Source: Devosia sp. (GTDB taxonomy: Bacteria; Pseudomonadota; Alphaproteobacteria; Rhizobiales; Devosiaceae). Taken from it: a stretch of DNA of 64,000 bases. The translations under genes and the position numbers were made by a program. Below, one piece after another: positions 7,388 through 16,216 of this stretch; position 1 is the first letter of the stretch; each line of letters opens with the position of its first letter. The stretch lies in NCBI RefSeq assembly GCF_014860165.1, contig NZ_JACZKG010000012.1, positions 1 to 64,000 on the forward strand, written 5' to 3'. The notes under the pieces are model-generated. The model saw only the letters and a list, made by a program, of their open reading frames with translations. It searched no databases and was not told the origin of the DNA.

Positions 7388-8704
7388 CTAGCCCTCCGCC
7401 TCCACCGAACTCCGTGGCCAGACGATGCGCACCCGAGCGTGGCCGTCGGCGGCGATATTCTCGAAGGCCAGGCGGGCGCCGGTGCGCTCGAGCAGGGTCT
7501 TGGCGATGAAGACGCCCAGGCCCAGGCCGCCGGGCTTGCTGGCATCGGGCCCGTGCGGATCGCGGGGGCGGCTGGTGAGATAGGGTTCGCCCAGCCGGGC
7601 AATCAGCTCGGGCGCGAAGCCGGGGCCGTCATCGGTGATCGAGACCGAGACGGCTTCAAGATCCCAGGCCGCCTCTATCCGCACCGAGCTGCGGGCGAAA
7701 TCGGTGGCGTTTTCGATCAGGTTGCCCAGGCCGTAGAGCAGGCCGACGCTGCGCTGGAACACCGGGGCCGGACCGGCCGCCCGTTCGTAATAGAACAGGA
7801 TCGCCTTGCCACGGCCCTCATGTGGGCGGGCGACTTCGGCCAACAGGTCGGTCAGCGGTACGGCGGCAAAGGGATCGCCGCCTTCGCTGCCGAGGTTGCG
7901 CAGCTTGGCGAGGATGGCGCGGCAGCGGGCCGCCTGCTCGATGATGAGCTCGACATCGTCGGCCAGGTCGCTGCCCGGCTCGGCTTCGGCGCGCATTTCC
8001 TTGGCCGCCAGGGCAATGGTGGAGAGCGGGGTGCCCAGCTCGTGGGCGGCGGCGGCGGCGAGGCCATCGAGGGCCGAAAGCTGCTCCTTGCGCGAGAGGG
8101 CCAGTTCGGTCGCCGCCAGCGCGTCGGCGATCTGGCGGGCGTCATGGGCCACGCGATTGGTATAGGCGGAGATGAAGACCACGCCGCAGATGATCGAGAC
8201 CCAGATGCCGATGACATAGATGCGGTTGAAGACGATGGTCTCGCCCGGCGCCCAGGGTAGCGGCAGGTGCCAGACCGAAAGGGCCGAGGCGATCAGGGCG
8301 GCCAACAGGGCGATGAGAAACGATGCCCGCTGCGGCAGCGTGGTGGCCGAGACAGAGACCGGCGCCAGCAGCAACAGCGAGAAGGGGTTCTGGAGGCCAC
8401 CGGTCAGCGCCAGCAGCCCGCCCAGCTGCAGCAGGTCGAAGGCGATCTGGCTCGCCGCCGACAGCGAGGTCGGCCGATAGGCGGCGCCGAGCTTCAGCAC
8501 CAGCCAGAGATTGAGGCCGGCCGACAGGCCGATCAGCGCGAAGCATTCGAGCAGCGGCAGCGGAAAGCCGAGGCCGAAGGCAACAAAAAGCACGCCTATG
8601 GCCTGTCCGCCAACGGCGAGCCAGCGCAGCAGCACCAGGGTTTGCAGGCGCAGCGGCCGCCAGGTGGAGGGCAATGGCAGGCCGTCGGCCTGGGTCATGG
8701 TCAT
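7388..8704 (-). CDS. regB: ActS/RegB/PrrB redox-sensing histidine kinase
   Basis: About 438 residues; I prefer the ATG at 8704 because GGAAGGG lies 7 nt upstream. An N-terminal block of about six membrane helices holds GGLQNPF, the GGxxNPF motif linked to ubiquinone sensing. The H-box is AAAAHELGTPLSTIAL. The Cys in EQAARCRAIL sits where the redox-active Cys of RegB is found. The ATPase domain has N (NLIENATDFA) and G boxes (DDGPGFAP, GGLGLGVFIAKTLLE). All signature residues are present, so it should be an active membrane kinase for the adjacent RegA-like regulator. No senC gene lies between or beside them. Confidence 0.93.
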   Translation of the reverse strand: MTMTQADGLPLPSTWRPLRLQTLVLLRWLAVGGQAIGVLFVAFGLGFPLPLLECFALIGLSAGLNLWLVLKLGAAYRPTSLSAASQIAFDLLQLGGLLALTGGLQNPFSLLLLAPVSVSATTLPQRASFLIALLAALIASALSVWHLPLPWAPGETIVFNRIYVIGIWVSIICGVVFISAYTNRVAHDARQIADALAATELALSRKEQLSALDGLAAAAAHELGTPLSTIALAAKEMRAEAEPGSDLADDVELIIEQAARCRAILAKLRNLGSEGGDPFAAVPLTDLLAEVARPHEGRGKAILFYYERAAGPAPVFQRSVGLLYGLGNLIENATDFARSSVRIEAAWDLEAVSVSITDDGPGFAPELIARLGEPYLTSRPRDPHGPDASKPGGLGLGVFIAKTLLERTGARLAFENIAADGHARVRIVWPRSSVEAEG

Positions 8705-8849
8705 TTTTGGGCCCTTCCGGGGCATAAGTCGGTCGCCCCATAGTGAGGCAAAAACTTCATTTCAAGGCCAAATATCGACAGGCACAGCATTGATCCCACC
8801 CCAGCGCGGGCCACCTAAGGGTCATCGTGACTGGGAGAATGAAACCGAA

Positions 8850-9335
8850 ATGACCACAGCAATCATCAAACCTCAATGGTCCCCGCTGACCATCGCCCTC
8901 ATGGTTTTGGGCTTTATCGTCTTCTGGCCGCTCGGCCTCGCCGTCCTGGGCTACATCCTGTGGGGTGAAAAGTTCGGCGGCTCGCCCGAAAAGGCCCAGG
9001 CCTACTGGAACAAGGGCAAAGCCTGGTGCAGCTCGAACAAGCATGCACATCGCGGCTGGCACAACAGCAACAGGAGCTACGGCATGAATTCGAGCGGCAA
9101 TGCAGCCTTTGACGAATACCGGGCGGAACAGCTCAAGCGCCTCGAGGAAGAACGTGCTCGCCTCGACGCCGAGATCGACGCCTTCCACGAATATATGGCC
9201 AACCTCAACAAGGCCAAGGATCGGGAAGAGTTCGATCGCTTCATGAATGAGCGCCGCGGTTCGCGCCAGGGCTATACCGAGCCCAGCAAAGACAATGGCG
9301 ACCAGAACAACAATGGCTGGGGCAATAACGGCTAA
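8850..9335 (+). CDS. DUF2852 domain protein, small membrane protein
   Basis: About 161 residues from the ATG at 8850; the track ORF from 8511 is mostly antisense to regB. One strong membrane helix near residues 10-35 is followed by WGEKFGGS, a His/Asn-rich stretch, a charged coiled-coil region (about 85-130, LKRLEEERARLDAEIDAF) and an Asn/Gly-rich tail (NNNGWGNNG). This is the DUF2852 layout common in Rhizobiales. Function unknown; the coiled coil suggests self-assembly or partner binding. It is divergent from regB and followed by its own terminator hairpin. Confidence 0.8.
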   Translation: MTTAIIKPQWSPLTIALMVLGFIVFWPLGLAVLGYILWGEKFGGSPEKAQAYWNKGKAWCSSNKHAHRGWHNSNRSYGMNSSGNAAFDEYRAEQLKRLEEERARLDAEIDAFHEYMANLNKAKDREEFDRFMNERRGSRQGYTEPSKDNGDQNNNGWGNNG

Positions 9336-9395
9336 GCCCAGCCCTACTTCCGCCTGCCTCCCTCCCTGAAGCCGGTCGTTTCCCAACGACTGAAC

Positions 9396-9422
9396 TGGCG
9401 CCCCGCAAGGGGCGCCATTTTT
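9396..9422 (+). terminator. Rho-independent terminator after the DUF2852 gene
   Basis: A perfect 9-bp stem, TGGCGCCCC/GGGGCGCCA, with a GCAA tetraloop is followed by TTTTT. It lies 60 bp after the DUF2852 stop codon. Confidence 0.9.
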
Positions 9423-9545
9423 GCTGGGAGTTCCTGGACCGACAACGGCGGGCCCCACCCCACCAGGGAGGTGCCGTCCTGTGGTCGGGGGAGTCATCGT
9501 CGCAATTTCCGGCTACAATAACAGGGCGATTCCCCCCGAGCCCAG

Positions 9546-10283
9546 ATGAACCTGTTCTTCCGCGCCAAGCCGAAAATTCCAGCCAGCACCGTCATCGAGA
9601 TCGATGGCGGGCCGGTGACGGTCACCGTGCGGGTCAATGCGCGGGCGCGCAGCTATCGGCTGTCGCTGCCCCATAGCGGCGGGCCGGTGCTGACGCTGCC
9701 GCCGCATGGCAAATGGAGCGAGGCCGAGGCCTTTCTAGCTCGCCACCGCAACTGGCTGGCCGCGCGCCTCCACCGGGCACCGCAGGCGGGCCGTTTCGGC
9801 GATGGCGGCACGGTGCCACTGCGCGGCGTCGACCACCGCATCATCGGCACGGGCAAGTTGCGCGGCCGGGTCGAGGTGGCGGACGATGATGGCCAGCCGG
9901 TGCTGCTGGTGCCGGGCGATGCGGCGCATCAGGCGCGGCGATTGACCGACTGGCTCAAGGAGGAGGCGCAGGCGGACCTTTCGGCACGCACCGCCATCCA
10001 TGCGGCGCGGTTGGGCGTGACGGTGAAATCGGTCAAGATGCGCAGCCAGGCCAGCCGCTGGGGCTCATGCTCGTCATCGGGCAATATCAACTACAACTGG
10101 CGGCTCATCCTGGCGCCGCCCTTCGTGCTCGATTATGTCGCTGCCCATGAAGTGGCGCATCTGGTGGAAATGAACCACTCGGCGGCCTTCTGGGCGACGG
10201 TGAAACGCACCCTGCCCGACATGGAAAAGGGCCACGCCTGGCTCAAGGCACATGGCCGGCAGTTGATGGCGCATGGCGCCTAG
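9546..10283 (+). CDS. YgjP-like M48-type metallopeptidase (DUF45/SprT-like)
   Basis: 245 residues. The zinc motif HEVAHLVEMNHS near residue 200 gives HExxH plus a downstream His, and KMRSQASRWGSCSS is the conserved YgjP block just before it. Together they identify the DUF45/YgjP metal-dependent hydrolase family. No signal peptide, so cytoplasmic. Family members have been described as metalloproteases or nucleotide pyrophosphatases, and the substrate here cannot be decided. Single gene with its own gap on both sides. Confidence 0.88.
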   Translation: MNLFFRAKPKIPASTVIEIDGGPVTVTVRVNARARSYRLSLPHSGGPVLTLPPHGKWSEAEAFLARHRNWLAARLHRAPQAGRFGDGGTVPLRGVDHRIIGTGKLRGRVEVADDDGQPVLLVPGDAAHQARRLTDWLKEEAQADLSARTAIHAARLGVTVKSVKMRSQASRWGSCSSSGNINYNWRLILAPPFVLDYVAAHEVAHLVEMNHSAAFWATVKRTLPDMEKGHAWLKAHGRQLMAHGA

Positions 10284-10340
10284 CCTCACAGCTGCGTGAG
10301 GCTCTCGCCTCGCCCTCCACTGCCGGCCTAGAACCGGCCC

Positions 10341-10679
10341 ATGCAGCGTCTGGCGACTCTCATCGTGCTGATCTTTGCCTTTGCTTCCCTCGCCGGGGCA
10401 ACGACGGCGCATGCCCATCGCTATGTCAGCACGCCCATCGTGGTGCTCAACCATGTCGACGCCGACAACCAGTCCATTCCGGTGGTGGTGGCAGTCCAGC
10501 GCGGCCAGATCGACCTGGGCTCGGGCATCATGATGCCCTGCGGCCCGCACCAGGCGATACCGGTCGCGGTGATGCAGCTGCCAGCGGGCGCACCTACTGC
10601 CGGCGTTCCGCCGGGCGCCGATGAAGCGGTGCCGGACTGGTCCGGGGCCGGACCGCTGCGGCCACCCAGACAGGCCTGA
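10341..10679 (+). CDS. Small secreted protein of unknown function
   Basis: 112 residues. A clear signal peptide (hydrophobic LIVLIFAFASLAG, cleavage likely after THAHA) leads a mature part of about 85 residues with one Cys and a proline-rich tail (GPLRPPRQA). I do not recognise a domain. It lies 57 bp after the YgjP-like gene and 60 bp before the L,D-transpeptidase gene, on the same strand, so co-expression is possible. The signal peptide and coding bias support it as real. Confidence 0.6.
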   Translation: MQRLATLIVLIFAFASLAGATTAHAHRYVSTPIVVLNHVDADNQSIPVVVAVQRGQIDLGSGIMMPCGPHQAIPVAVMQLPAGAPTAGVPPGADEAVPDWSGAGPLRPPRQA

Positions 10680-10739
10680 CGACACACCTCTCCCGATCCT
10701 TTCTCTCTTACAGCCCCCTTGCGGGGCCAAGGATGTTTC

Positions 10740-11426
10740 ATGTCGTCTATTGTTTCTGCGTCCCTGCCGCGCCGTGCGGTGCTGGCAGGTCTATCAAGCC
10801 TGGGCGCCCTTGCCCTGGCCGGCTGCGCCACCACGGCCAGCCCGCCGCCCGTCGTCCCGGCCGGGCCGGTACGCCACGCCGTGCCGCCCGATGTGCTGGC
10901 CATGTATGCCGCCCGGCCCGAGGAGGACTATCCCGTGCCCGCGGCGGACATTGCGATGATCGACCCGCTCTACTGGCGGCAGGAGATCGACAATCCGACC
11001 GGTCAGGCGGCGGGAAGCGTGGTGGTCGATACGACCAGCTTCTTCCTCTACTGGACCATGCCGAACGGGCGAGCCATGCACTATGGCGTCGGGCTGGGCC
11101 GGGCGGGCTTTGAATGGAGCGGCGAGGGCCATATCGCCTATAAGCGCAAATGGCCGGTCTGGACCCCGCCCAGGGAGATGGTCGACCGGCAGCCGGAGCT
11201 GGAAATCTACCGCAATGGCCAGCCGCCGGGCCTGCTCAATGCGCTGGGCGCCCGCGCCCTCTATATCCACCAGGGCAACCGCGACACGCTCTATCGCGTG
11301 CATGGCACGATGGATGTCGCCACCATCGGCAAGGCCGTATCGAGCGGCTGCGTGCGGCTGCTGTTCCAGGATGTGATGGACCTTTATGAGCGGGTGCCCA
11401 GCGGCAGCCCGATCCTCGTGATCTGA
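10740..11426 (+). CDS. L,D-transpeptidase (YkuD family), predicted lipoprotein
   Basis: About 228 residues from the ATG at 10740, with AAGGA 8 nt upstream; the track start at 10719 lacks this. The N-terminus has twin Arg, a hydrophobic core and a lipobox (LAGC), so a lipid-anchored periplasmic enzyme is likely. The catalytic YkuD motif is HGTMDVATIG...SSGCVRL, with the nucleophile Cys and preceding His. Role in the family: 3-3 cross-links in peptidoglycan or attachment of outer-membrane proteins. A PBP1A gene lies just downstream on the other strand. A strong terminator follows directly. Confidence 0.92.
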   Translation: MSSIVSASLPRRAVLAGLSSLGALALAGCATTASPPPVVPAGPVRHAVPPDVLAMYAARPEEDYPVPAADIAMIDPLYWRQEIDNPTGQAAGSVVVDTTSFFLYWTMPNGRAMHYGVGLGRAGFEWSGEGHIAYKRKWPVWTPPREMVDRQPELEIYRNGQPPGLLNALGARALYIHQGNRDTLYRVHGTMDVATIGKAVSSGCVRLLFQDVMDLYERVPSGSPILVI

Positions 11427-11431
11427 AACGG

Positions 11432-11460
11432 AAAGGCCGCCCGGTGGGCGGCCTTTTTTT
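11432..11460 (+). terminator. Rho-independent terminator after the L,D-transpeptidase gene
   Basis: GGCCGCCC/GGGCGGCC forms an 8-bp stem with a GGT loop, flanked by AAA and a run of seven T. It may also work for the PBP1A gene on the other strand, where the T tract is interrupted. Confidence 0.9.
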
Positions 11461-11480
11461 GTCGGGAGACGGTGCCGGCG

Positions 11481-14138
11481 CTAGTTCTGCTGGTCGCCGA
11501 AGATCAGGTCCATCAGCGTGCGCTGGCTGCGCTCGTTTTCGATGGGCACCGGCTGGCCGATAGCGGCCGGCGGCTGCATCTGGGCCGGGGCGCTGGGCAC
11601 CCAGACCTGCTGGCCGGTGGCCGGATCGACCACCAGGATCATGGGCTGGCCAGTCGCGGGGTCGATCGGCGCCTGGCCGACGCCATTGCTCTGCGGCTGC
11701 AGTGGGAAGCCGGTGACCGGATCGATCGCCTGCGGCTGGACGACCTGGCCGACCGGCATGCCGGTCGCGGGATCGATCTGGACGCCATTGGCATCCACCA
11801 GCATGGCGCCGGTATTGTTGATGGGCATGCCCGTGGCCGGGTCGATCTGGGCGCCGACCACGGCGCCGGTGGCGGGGTCGATCATCTGGCCGGTCTGGAT
11901 GGGCTGCTGGGGAGCCGCCTGCGCCGCCGTGGCCGGCACATACTGGCCGGTCGCCGGATCAAGCTGCATCAACTGGCCGGTGGCCGGATCGACCGTGGTC
12001 TGCACCGGCGCGCCGGTGCCGGCATCGACATATTGCGTCATCGGCTGGCCGGTCGCCGGATCGATGGCCACCTGGCCGGTGGCTGGATCGATCACGGGCT
12101 GGGCCACCAACTGGCCGTCATAGCTGCCGCCGGGAATCTGGGCGACCTGCTTGCCGGCATGGGCCTTGGTCATGAATTCGGACCAGATGGCGGCCGGCAC
12201 ATTGCCGCCCGACAGGGTGGTCTTGGTATCATCGTCATTGCCCAGCCATACGCCGGTGACCATGGCCGCGGTATAGCCGACGAATAGCGCGTCACGCGCG
12301 CTCTGGGAGGTGCCGGTCTTGCCGGCAAACTGCCAGCCACCCAGATTGGCGCCCTTGCCCGTCCCCACCTCCACGGCGGTTTTGAGCATGTCGTTCATCT
12401 CGGCCAGGATATTGGGCGCGATGACGCGACCCGGGCCGGCATCGGAGGCCTGATAGAGCACCTCGCCGGATTTGGACGAGATGGAGGTGATCACGTTGGG
12501 GATCACGCCCATGCCGCCATTGGCGAAGGGCGCATAGGCGCTGGTGAGCTCGAGCAGGTTCACTTCCTGGGTGCCCAGCGCGATGGAGGGCACGGCGGTC
12601 AGCGGCGAGGAAATGCCCATGCGGGTCGCCACGTCGATCACCGCCTGCGGGGTGACGTCGATGGCCAGACGGGCCGCAATGGTATTGAGCGAATAGGCAA
12701 GGCCCTGACGTAGCGTCACCGTGCCGGCATATTTGCCGGAGGCATTGCGCGGGCTCCAGCCATTATATTCGAACTGGGCGTCTTCGGCCAAAGTGTCGGG
12801 CGTATAGCCCTTTTCCATGGCGGCCATATAGACGAAGGGCTTGAAGGTCGAGCCAGGCTGGCGCTTGGCCGTGACGGCGCGGTTATACTGGCTGGCCTGG
12901 TAGTCGACGCCGCCCACCATGGCACGCACGGTGCCGTCGACATCCATGGCCACCAGCGCGCCCTGGCTGAAGCCGCGCTTGGGGCCTTCGGAGGCGACGA
13001 GTTCCTTGACGATGAACTCGGCATCCTTCTGCATCTTGAAATCGATGGTGGTCTGTACCACCACGTCATCCTTGATCTCGCCGATATAGGCGGTCATCAG
13101 GCTTTCCACCCAATCGGCCACGTAGTCTTCGGAGCCCGCGACACGAGTGCGCACGGACTGGCTGGGGTCGATCTGGGCCGCAGCGGCCTCTTCAGGCGTG
13201 ATGAAGCCATCGCGCGCCATGGCGTTGAGCGACAGGCGCTGACGCTCGATGGCACGTTCCGGGTTGGACTTGGGATTATAGGCCGATGGCGCGGGCAGGA
13301 TGCCGGCCAGCATGGCCGCCTGGCCCAGCGACAGATTGCGCGCAGAAATGCCGAAATAGGTCTGCGCAGCCGCCTCGATACCCGTTGCCCCGGCGCCGAA
13401 ATAGACGCGGTTCATATAGAGTTCGAGGATTTCTTCCTTGGTGTAGTTCTGCTCCAGCCAGACCGCGAGAATGGCTTCCTGCACCTTGCGGCCCAGGGTC
13501 TGGTCGGGGGTGAGGAAGAGGTTCTTGGCCACCTGCTGGGTGATGGTGGAGGCGCCGCGGGTGACGTCGCCGGCCTGCACCGATTCAATCGCCACCGAGA
13601 TCAGGCCCAGCGGATCGACGCCGAAATGCTGCATGAAGCGGCGGTCTTCGGAAGCGATGATGGCCGCCGGGACGTAGTAGGGCAATTCGCGATAGGTGAT
13701 GGCCTCGCCGCCAGTGGCGCCGCGATTGGAAATCAGGCTGCCATCGGCCGCCAGGATGCGGATGTTGGGCGGGCGATCGGGAATGGCCCAGGTATTGGAC
13801 GAGGGCAGTTGCGCGCCGTAATAGACGATGACGCCGATGACGGCGATGCCGCCCCACAGGCAGGCGACGAAGCCCCACCAGAGCAGGCCCATCAGGAAGC
13901 CGCCGCGGCGCGAGCGCTTCTTGCGGGCCGGTTGGGCCTTGCCGCGACGCGGCGCCTTGGGTGGCTTGCCGCCGCCCGATCCGCCGCTGCCGACACGTTC
14001 ATCGGCCACCGAGAACGGCATGGACTGGCCCAGAGTGGGCTCCACGCGCTGGCCCTTGCCGCGCGCCTCTGCCTTGGGTTTGCTGCCCTTGCCCGGCTGG
14101 CTGCCAACGCGGTCATCGGCGGAAATGCGAAAATCCAT
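11481..14138 (-). CDS. Class A penicillin-binding protein (PBP1A) with a DPATG repeat tail
   Basis: About 885 residues from the ATG at 14138, chosen over 14204 for the AGGGTC upstream and a sensible N-terminus. In order: a basic, Gly/Lys-rich cytoplasmic tail, one membrane helix (near 85-105), a glycosyltransferase domain with EDRRFMQHFG and GASTITQQ, then a transpeptidase domain with the SxxK nucleophile (PGSTFKPF), SxN (SLN) and KTG (AGKTGTSQ). The last 200 residues are Pro/Gln-rich with at least nine DPATG units. It polymerises and cross-links peptidoglycan at the inner membrane. The tail is not part of the catalytic fold and makes the protein longer than usual. Confidence 0.93.
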   Translation of the reverse strand: MDFRISADDRVGSQPGKGSKPKAEARGKGQRVEPTLGQSMPFSVADERVGSGGSGGGKPPKAPRRGKAQPARKKRSRRGGFLMGLLWWGFVACLWGGIAVIGVIVYYGAQLPSSNTWAIPDRPPNIRILAADGSLISNRGATGGEAITYRELPYYVPAAIIASEDRRFMQHFGVDPLGLISVAIESVQAGDVTRGASTITQQVAKNLFLTPDQTLGRKVQEAILAVWLEQNYTKEEILELYMNRVYFGAGATGIEAAAQTYFGISARNLSLGQAAMLAGILPAPSAYNPKSNPERAIERQRLSLNAMARDGFITPEEAAAAQIDPSQSVRTRVAGSEDYVADWVESLMTAYIGEIKDDVVVQTTIDFKMQKDAEFIVKELVASEGPKRGFSQGALVAMDVDGTVRAMVGGVDYQASQYNRAVTAKRQPGSTFKPFVYMAAMEKGYTPDTLAEDAQFEYNGWSPRNASGKYAGTVTLRQGLAYSLNTIAARLAIDVTPQAVIDVATRMGISSPLTAVPSIALGTQEVNLLELTSAYAPFANGGMGVIPNVITSISSKSGEVLYQASDAGPGRVIAPNILAEMNDMLKTAVEVGTGKGANLGGWQFAGKTGTSQSARDALFVGYTAAMVTGVWLGNDDDTKTTLSGGNVPAAIWSEFMTKAHAGKQVAQIPGGSYDGQLVAQPVIDPATGQVAIDPATGQPMTQYVDAGTGAPVQTTVDPATGQLMQLDPATGQYVPATAAQAAPQQPIQTGQMIDPATGAVVGAQIDPATGMPINNTGAMLVDANGVQIDPATGMPVGQVVQPQAIDPVTGFPLQPQSNGVGQAPIDPATGQPMILVVDPATGQQVWVPSAPAQMQPPAAIGQPVPIENERSQRTLMDLIFGDQQN
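11605..12100 (-). repeat. In-frame degenerate repeats encoding [ILV]DPATGxP units
   Basis: Within the PBP1A C-terminus, nine DPATG units, one DPVTG and one DAGTG occur, separated by spacers of 2 to about 30 residues. At DNA level the repeated core reads as GGCCGGATCGA-type sequence on the plus strand. This region is prone to slippage and recombination. Confidence 0.85.
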
Positions 14139-14422
14139 CAAGCAGACCCTGAAATCTGGTGCCTTTTGCGCGCTTCTAGCCTGTTTGCTCCCGCTGGGAA
14201 ACAAGAGGTTAGCAAGCGGTTAAGGCTGATACCGACCGGCCGATGGGCGCGGCATCCCTGCCGAGGCGCTGCCCACCCGATCACAGCTATGCTTCTCAGG
14301 GGCAATTGTGGCCGGTTTATGAGGCGTTTGGCGGGTTTTGCGGCGGTGTTGCGGAGGCGTCACAGCCTTGTCCGGGGACGACGGAGGCGCTATGTGCGCC
14401 CCTCCGCCAGTGAAAGTTCGCC

Positions 14423-14953
14423 ATGTCCTTCCGCCTCGCCGCGCTCCTGATCGCCCTGCTCACCGGCCCGGCCATGGCGGATGACCGCGCGATATTGAAC
14501 GAGGCGTTCGACGCCGCCATCGCCACATTCGAGGCCGCGCGCCCGGCGCTGGTCGAAACCGAAATGGGGGTCCATGTCGCGGCCTATCGCGATGCGCTGA
14601 CGCTGCAGCAGTTCCAATCCGGCCATTGGGGCGGCAGGGTGACGCTCGATCCGGATATCCGCGATACCTCGGATGGCTCCTGCAGCCGCTTTGCCGCCTT
14701 CGTCCGCATCCCGCCGGAGAATGGCGTGGTGCGCCTGGTGTTCTGCCCGCAGTTCTTTTCTGATGGCGCCGACGGGCTGCGCGAGCTGACGGTACTGCAC
14801 GAAATGGTCCATGTCGTCGCCGGCCCCGACGAATGCCAGGCCATGGCCTTTGCCGCCAGGGTCGAGCAGGCGGCGACAGGGACATTTACGCCGGTGGACG
14901 CCTATTGGCAGGCCAGCGGGTGTGAGGGATCCGGGTTTCGGTTGCCGGAATAG
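14423..14953 (+). CDS. Secreted protein with HExxH motif, putative zinc protease
   Basis: 176 residues with a signal peptide (LAALLIALLTGPAMA). The motif LHEMVHVVAG contains HExxH, and a downstream DE...AMAFAARVEQ helix could supply a third zinc ligand, as in aspzincin/M35-like peptidases, though I cannot confirm the family. Four Cys residues in the mature part could form disulfides. Likely periplasmic or secreted. Single gene, convergent with the luciferase-like oxidoreductase gene. The HExxH motif could also occur by chance, so the activity is a hypothesis. Confidence 0.7.
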   Translation: MSFRLAALLIALLTGPAMADDRAILNEAFDAAIATFEAARPALVETEMGVHVAAYRDALTLQQFQSGHWGGRVTLDPDIRDTSDGSCSRFAAFVRIPPENGVVRLVFCPQFFSDGADGLRELTVLHEMVHVVAGPDECQAMAFAARVEQAATGTFTPVDAYWQASGCEGSGFRLPE

Positions 14954-14995
14954 TCCGCCGGACGACGGCTCCCTCGCCCCTGAGGGGAGAGGTAA

Positions 14996-16018
14996 TTACC
15001 GCCAGCCGAGTGCCGGTGCGACCAGCTTCAGGATGCTCTCGATGACATGGGCATTGTAGGCCACGCCGAGCTGGTTGGGCACGGTCAGCAGCAGGGTGTC
15101 GGCTTCGGCGATTGCCTCGTCCTTGGCCAGGTCACGGATCAGCACATCCGGCTCGCCGGTATAGCCACGGCCGAAGACAGCGCGCTTTTCCGGCTCGATA
15201 TAGCCGAACTGGTCTTCCTCGGGCCGGCCGGTGCCGAAATAGGCGCGGTCCATGTCGTTGACGATGGCAAAGATCGAGCGGCTGACCGAGACGCGAGGTT
15301 GCCTCGCATGCCCGGCTTCCTTCCAAGCCGCCCTAAAGGCGCGGATCTGTTCGGCCTGCTGGATGTGGAAGGGCTTGCCGCTCTCGTCGAATTTCAGCGT
15401 CGAGCTTTGGAGGTTCATGCCGAGCTTGGCGGCCCAAACGGCGGTGGCGTCGGTCGCGGCACCCCACCAGATGCGGTCGCGCAGGCCTTCGGAATGCGGC
15501 TCGAGCCGCAAGAGACCCGGAGGATTGGGGAACATCGGGCGCGGATTGGGCTGGGCAAAGCCCTGGCCCTTGAGCGCTTCGAGATAGATTTCGGCATTGG
15601 TGCGCGCCATGTCGGCATCGGTCTGGCCTTCGGCGGGCACATGGCCGAAATAGCGCCAGCCGTCGATCACCTGCTCGGGCGAACCACGACTGATGCCCAG
15701 CTGGAGGCGGCCTCCGGAAATAAGGTCGGCAGCCCCCGAATCCTCAGCCATGTAGAGCGGGTTCTCGTAACGCATGTCGATTACGGCCGTGCCGAGTTCG
15801 ATCCTGCTGGTCTTGGCCCCGGCGGCGGCCAGCAGCGGAAAGGGCGAGGCCAACTGGCGGGCAAAGTGATGCACGCGGAAATAAGCGCCATCGGCCCCCA
15901 GTTCCTCGGCGGCCACGGCCAGGTCGATGGACTGCAGCAGCGCATCGCCGGCCGAGCGGGTGCCCGATTGCGGCGAGGGCGACCAGTGGCCGAAAGAGAG
16001 GAAACCGATCTTTTTCAT
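14996..16018 (-). CDS. LLM-class flavin-dependent oxidoreductase
   Basis: About 340 residues from the ATG at 16018 (MKKIGFLSFGHW); the 15 extra residues in the track are unlikely. The bacterial-luciferase TIM-barrel signs are visible: an N-terminal strand, EELGADGAYFRVHH, then TSRIELGTAV and GGRLQLGISRGSPEQ, the region that binds FMN phosphate. The family uses FMN or F420 to oxidise aldehydes, alkanes or similar substrates; this one's substrate is unknown. Cytoplasmic. Divergent from a DMT exporter gene, the spacer holding no obvious operator. Confidence 0.88.
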   Translation of the reverse strand: MKKIGFLSFGHWSPSPQSGTRSAGDALLQSIDLAVAAEELGADGAYFRVHHFARQLASPFPLLAAAGAKTSRIELGTAVIDMRYENPLYMAEDSGAADLISGGRLQLGISRGSPEQVIDGWRYFGHVPAEGQTDADMARTNAEIYLEALKGQGFAQPNPRPMFPNPPGLLRLEPHSEGLRDRIWWGAATDATAVWAAKLGMNLQSSTLKFDESGKPFHIQQAEQIRAFRAAWKEAGHARQPRVSVSRSIFAIVNDMDRAYFGTGRPEEDQFGYIEPEKRAVFGRGYTGEPDVLIRDLAKDEAIAEADTLLLTVPNQLGVAYNAHVIESILKLVAPALGWR

Positions 16019-16216
16019 GTGACGCGCCTGATGTGGTTGGTGGCAACGCGCCACGCTGTTCAAGACTTAGCTATGCCGCCGCCGCCACGCAACCAAGCCC
16101 GTTATGCGGAACGCATCGTTCAGGCGGGTGAACGATGCCATGCAGGCGGCGTGGAATCGGTGACAAAGGTGCAGCGCGAGCGTAGGCTGGAGGTCCATCG
16201 CAAACCGGGCTGAACA

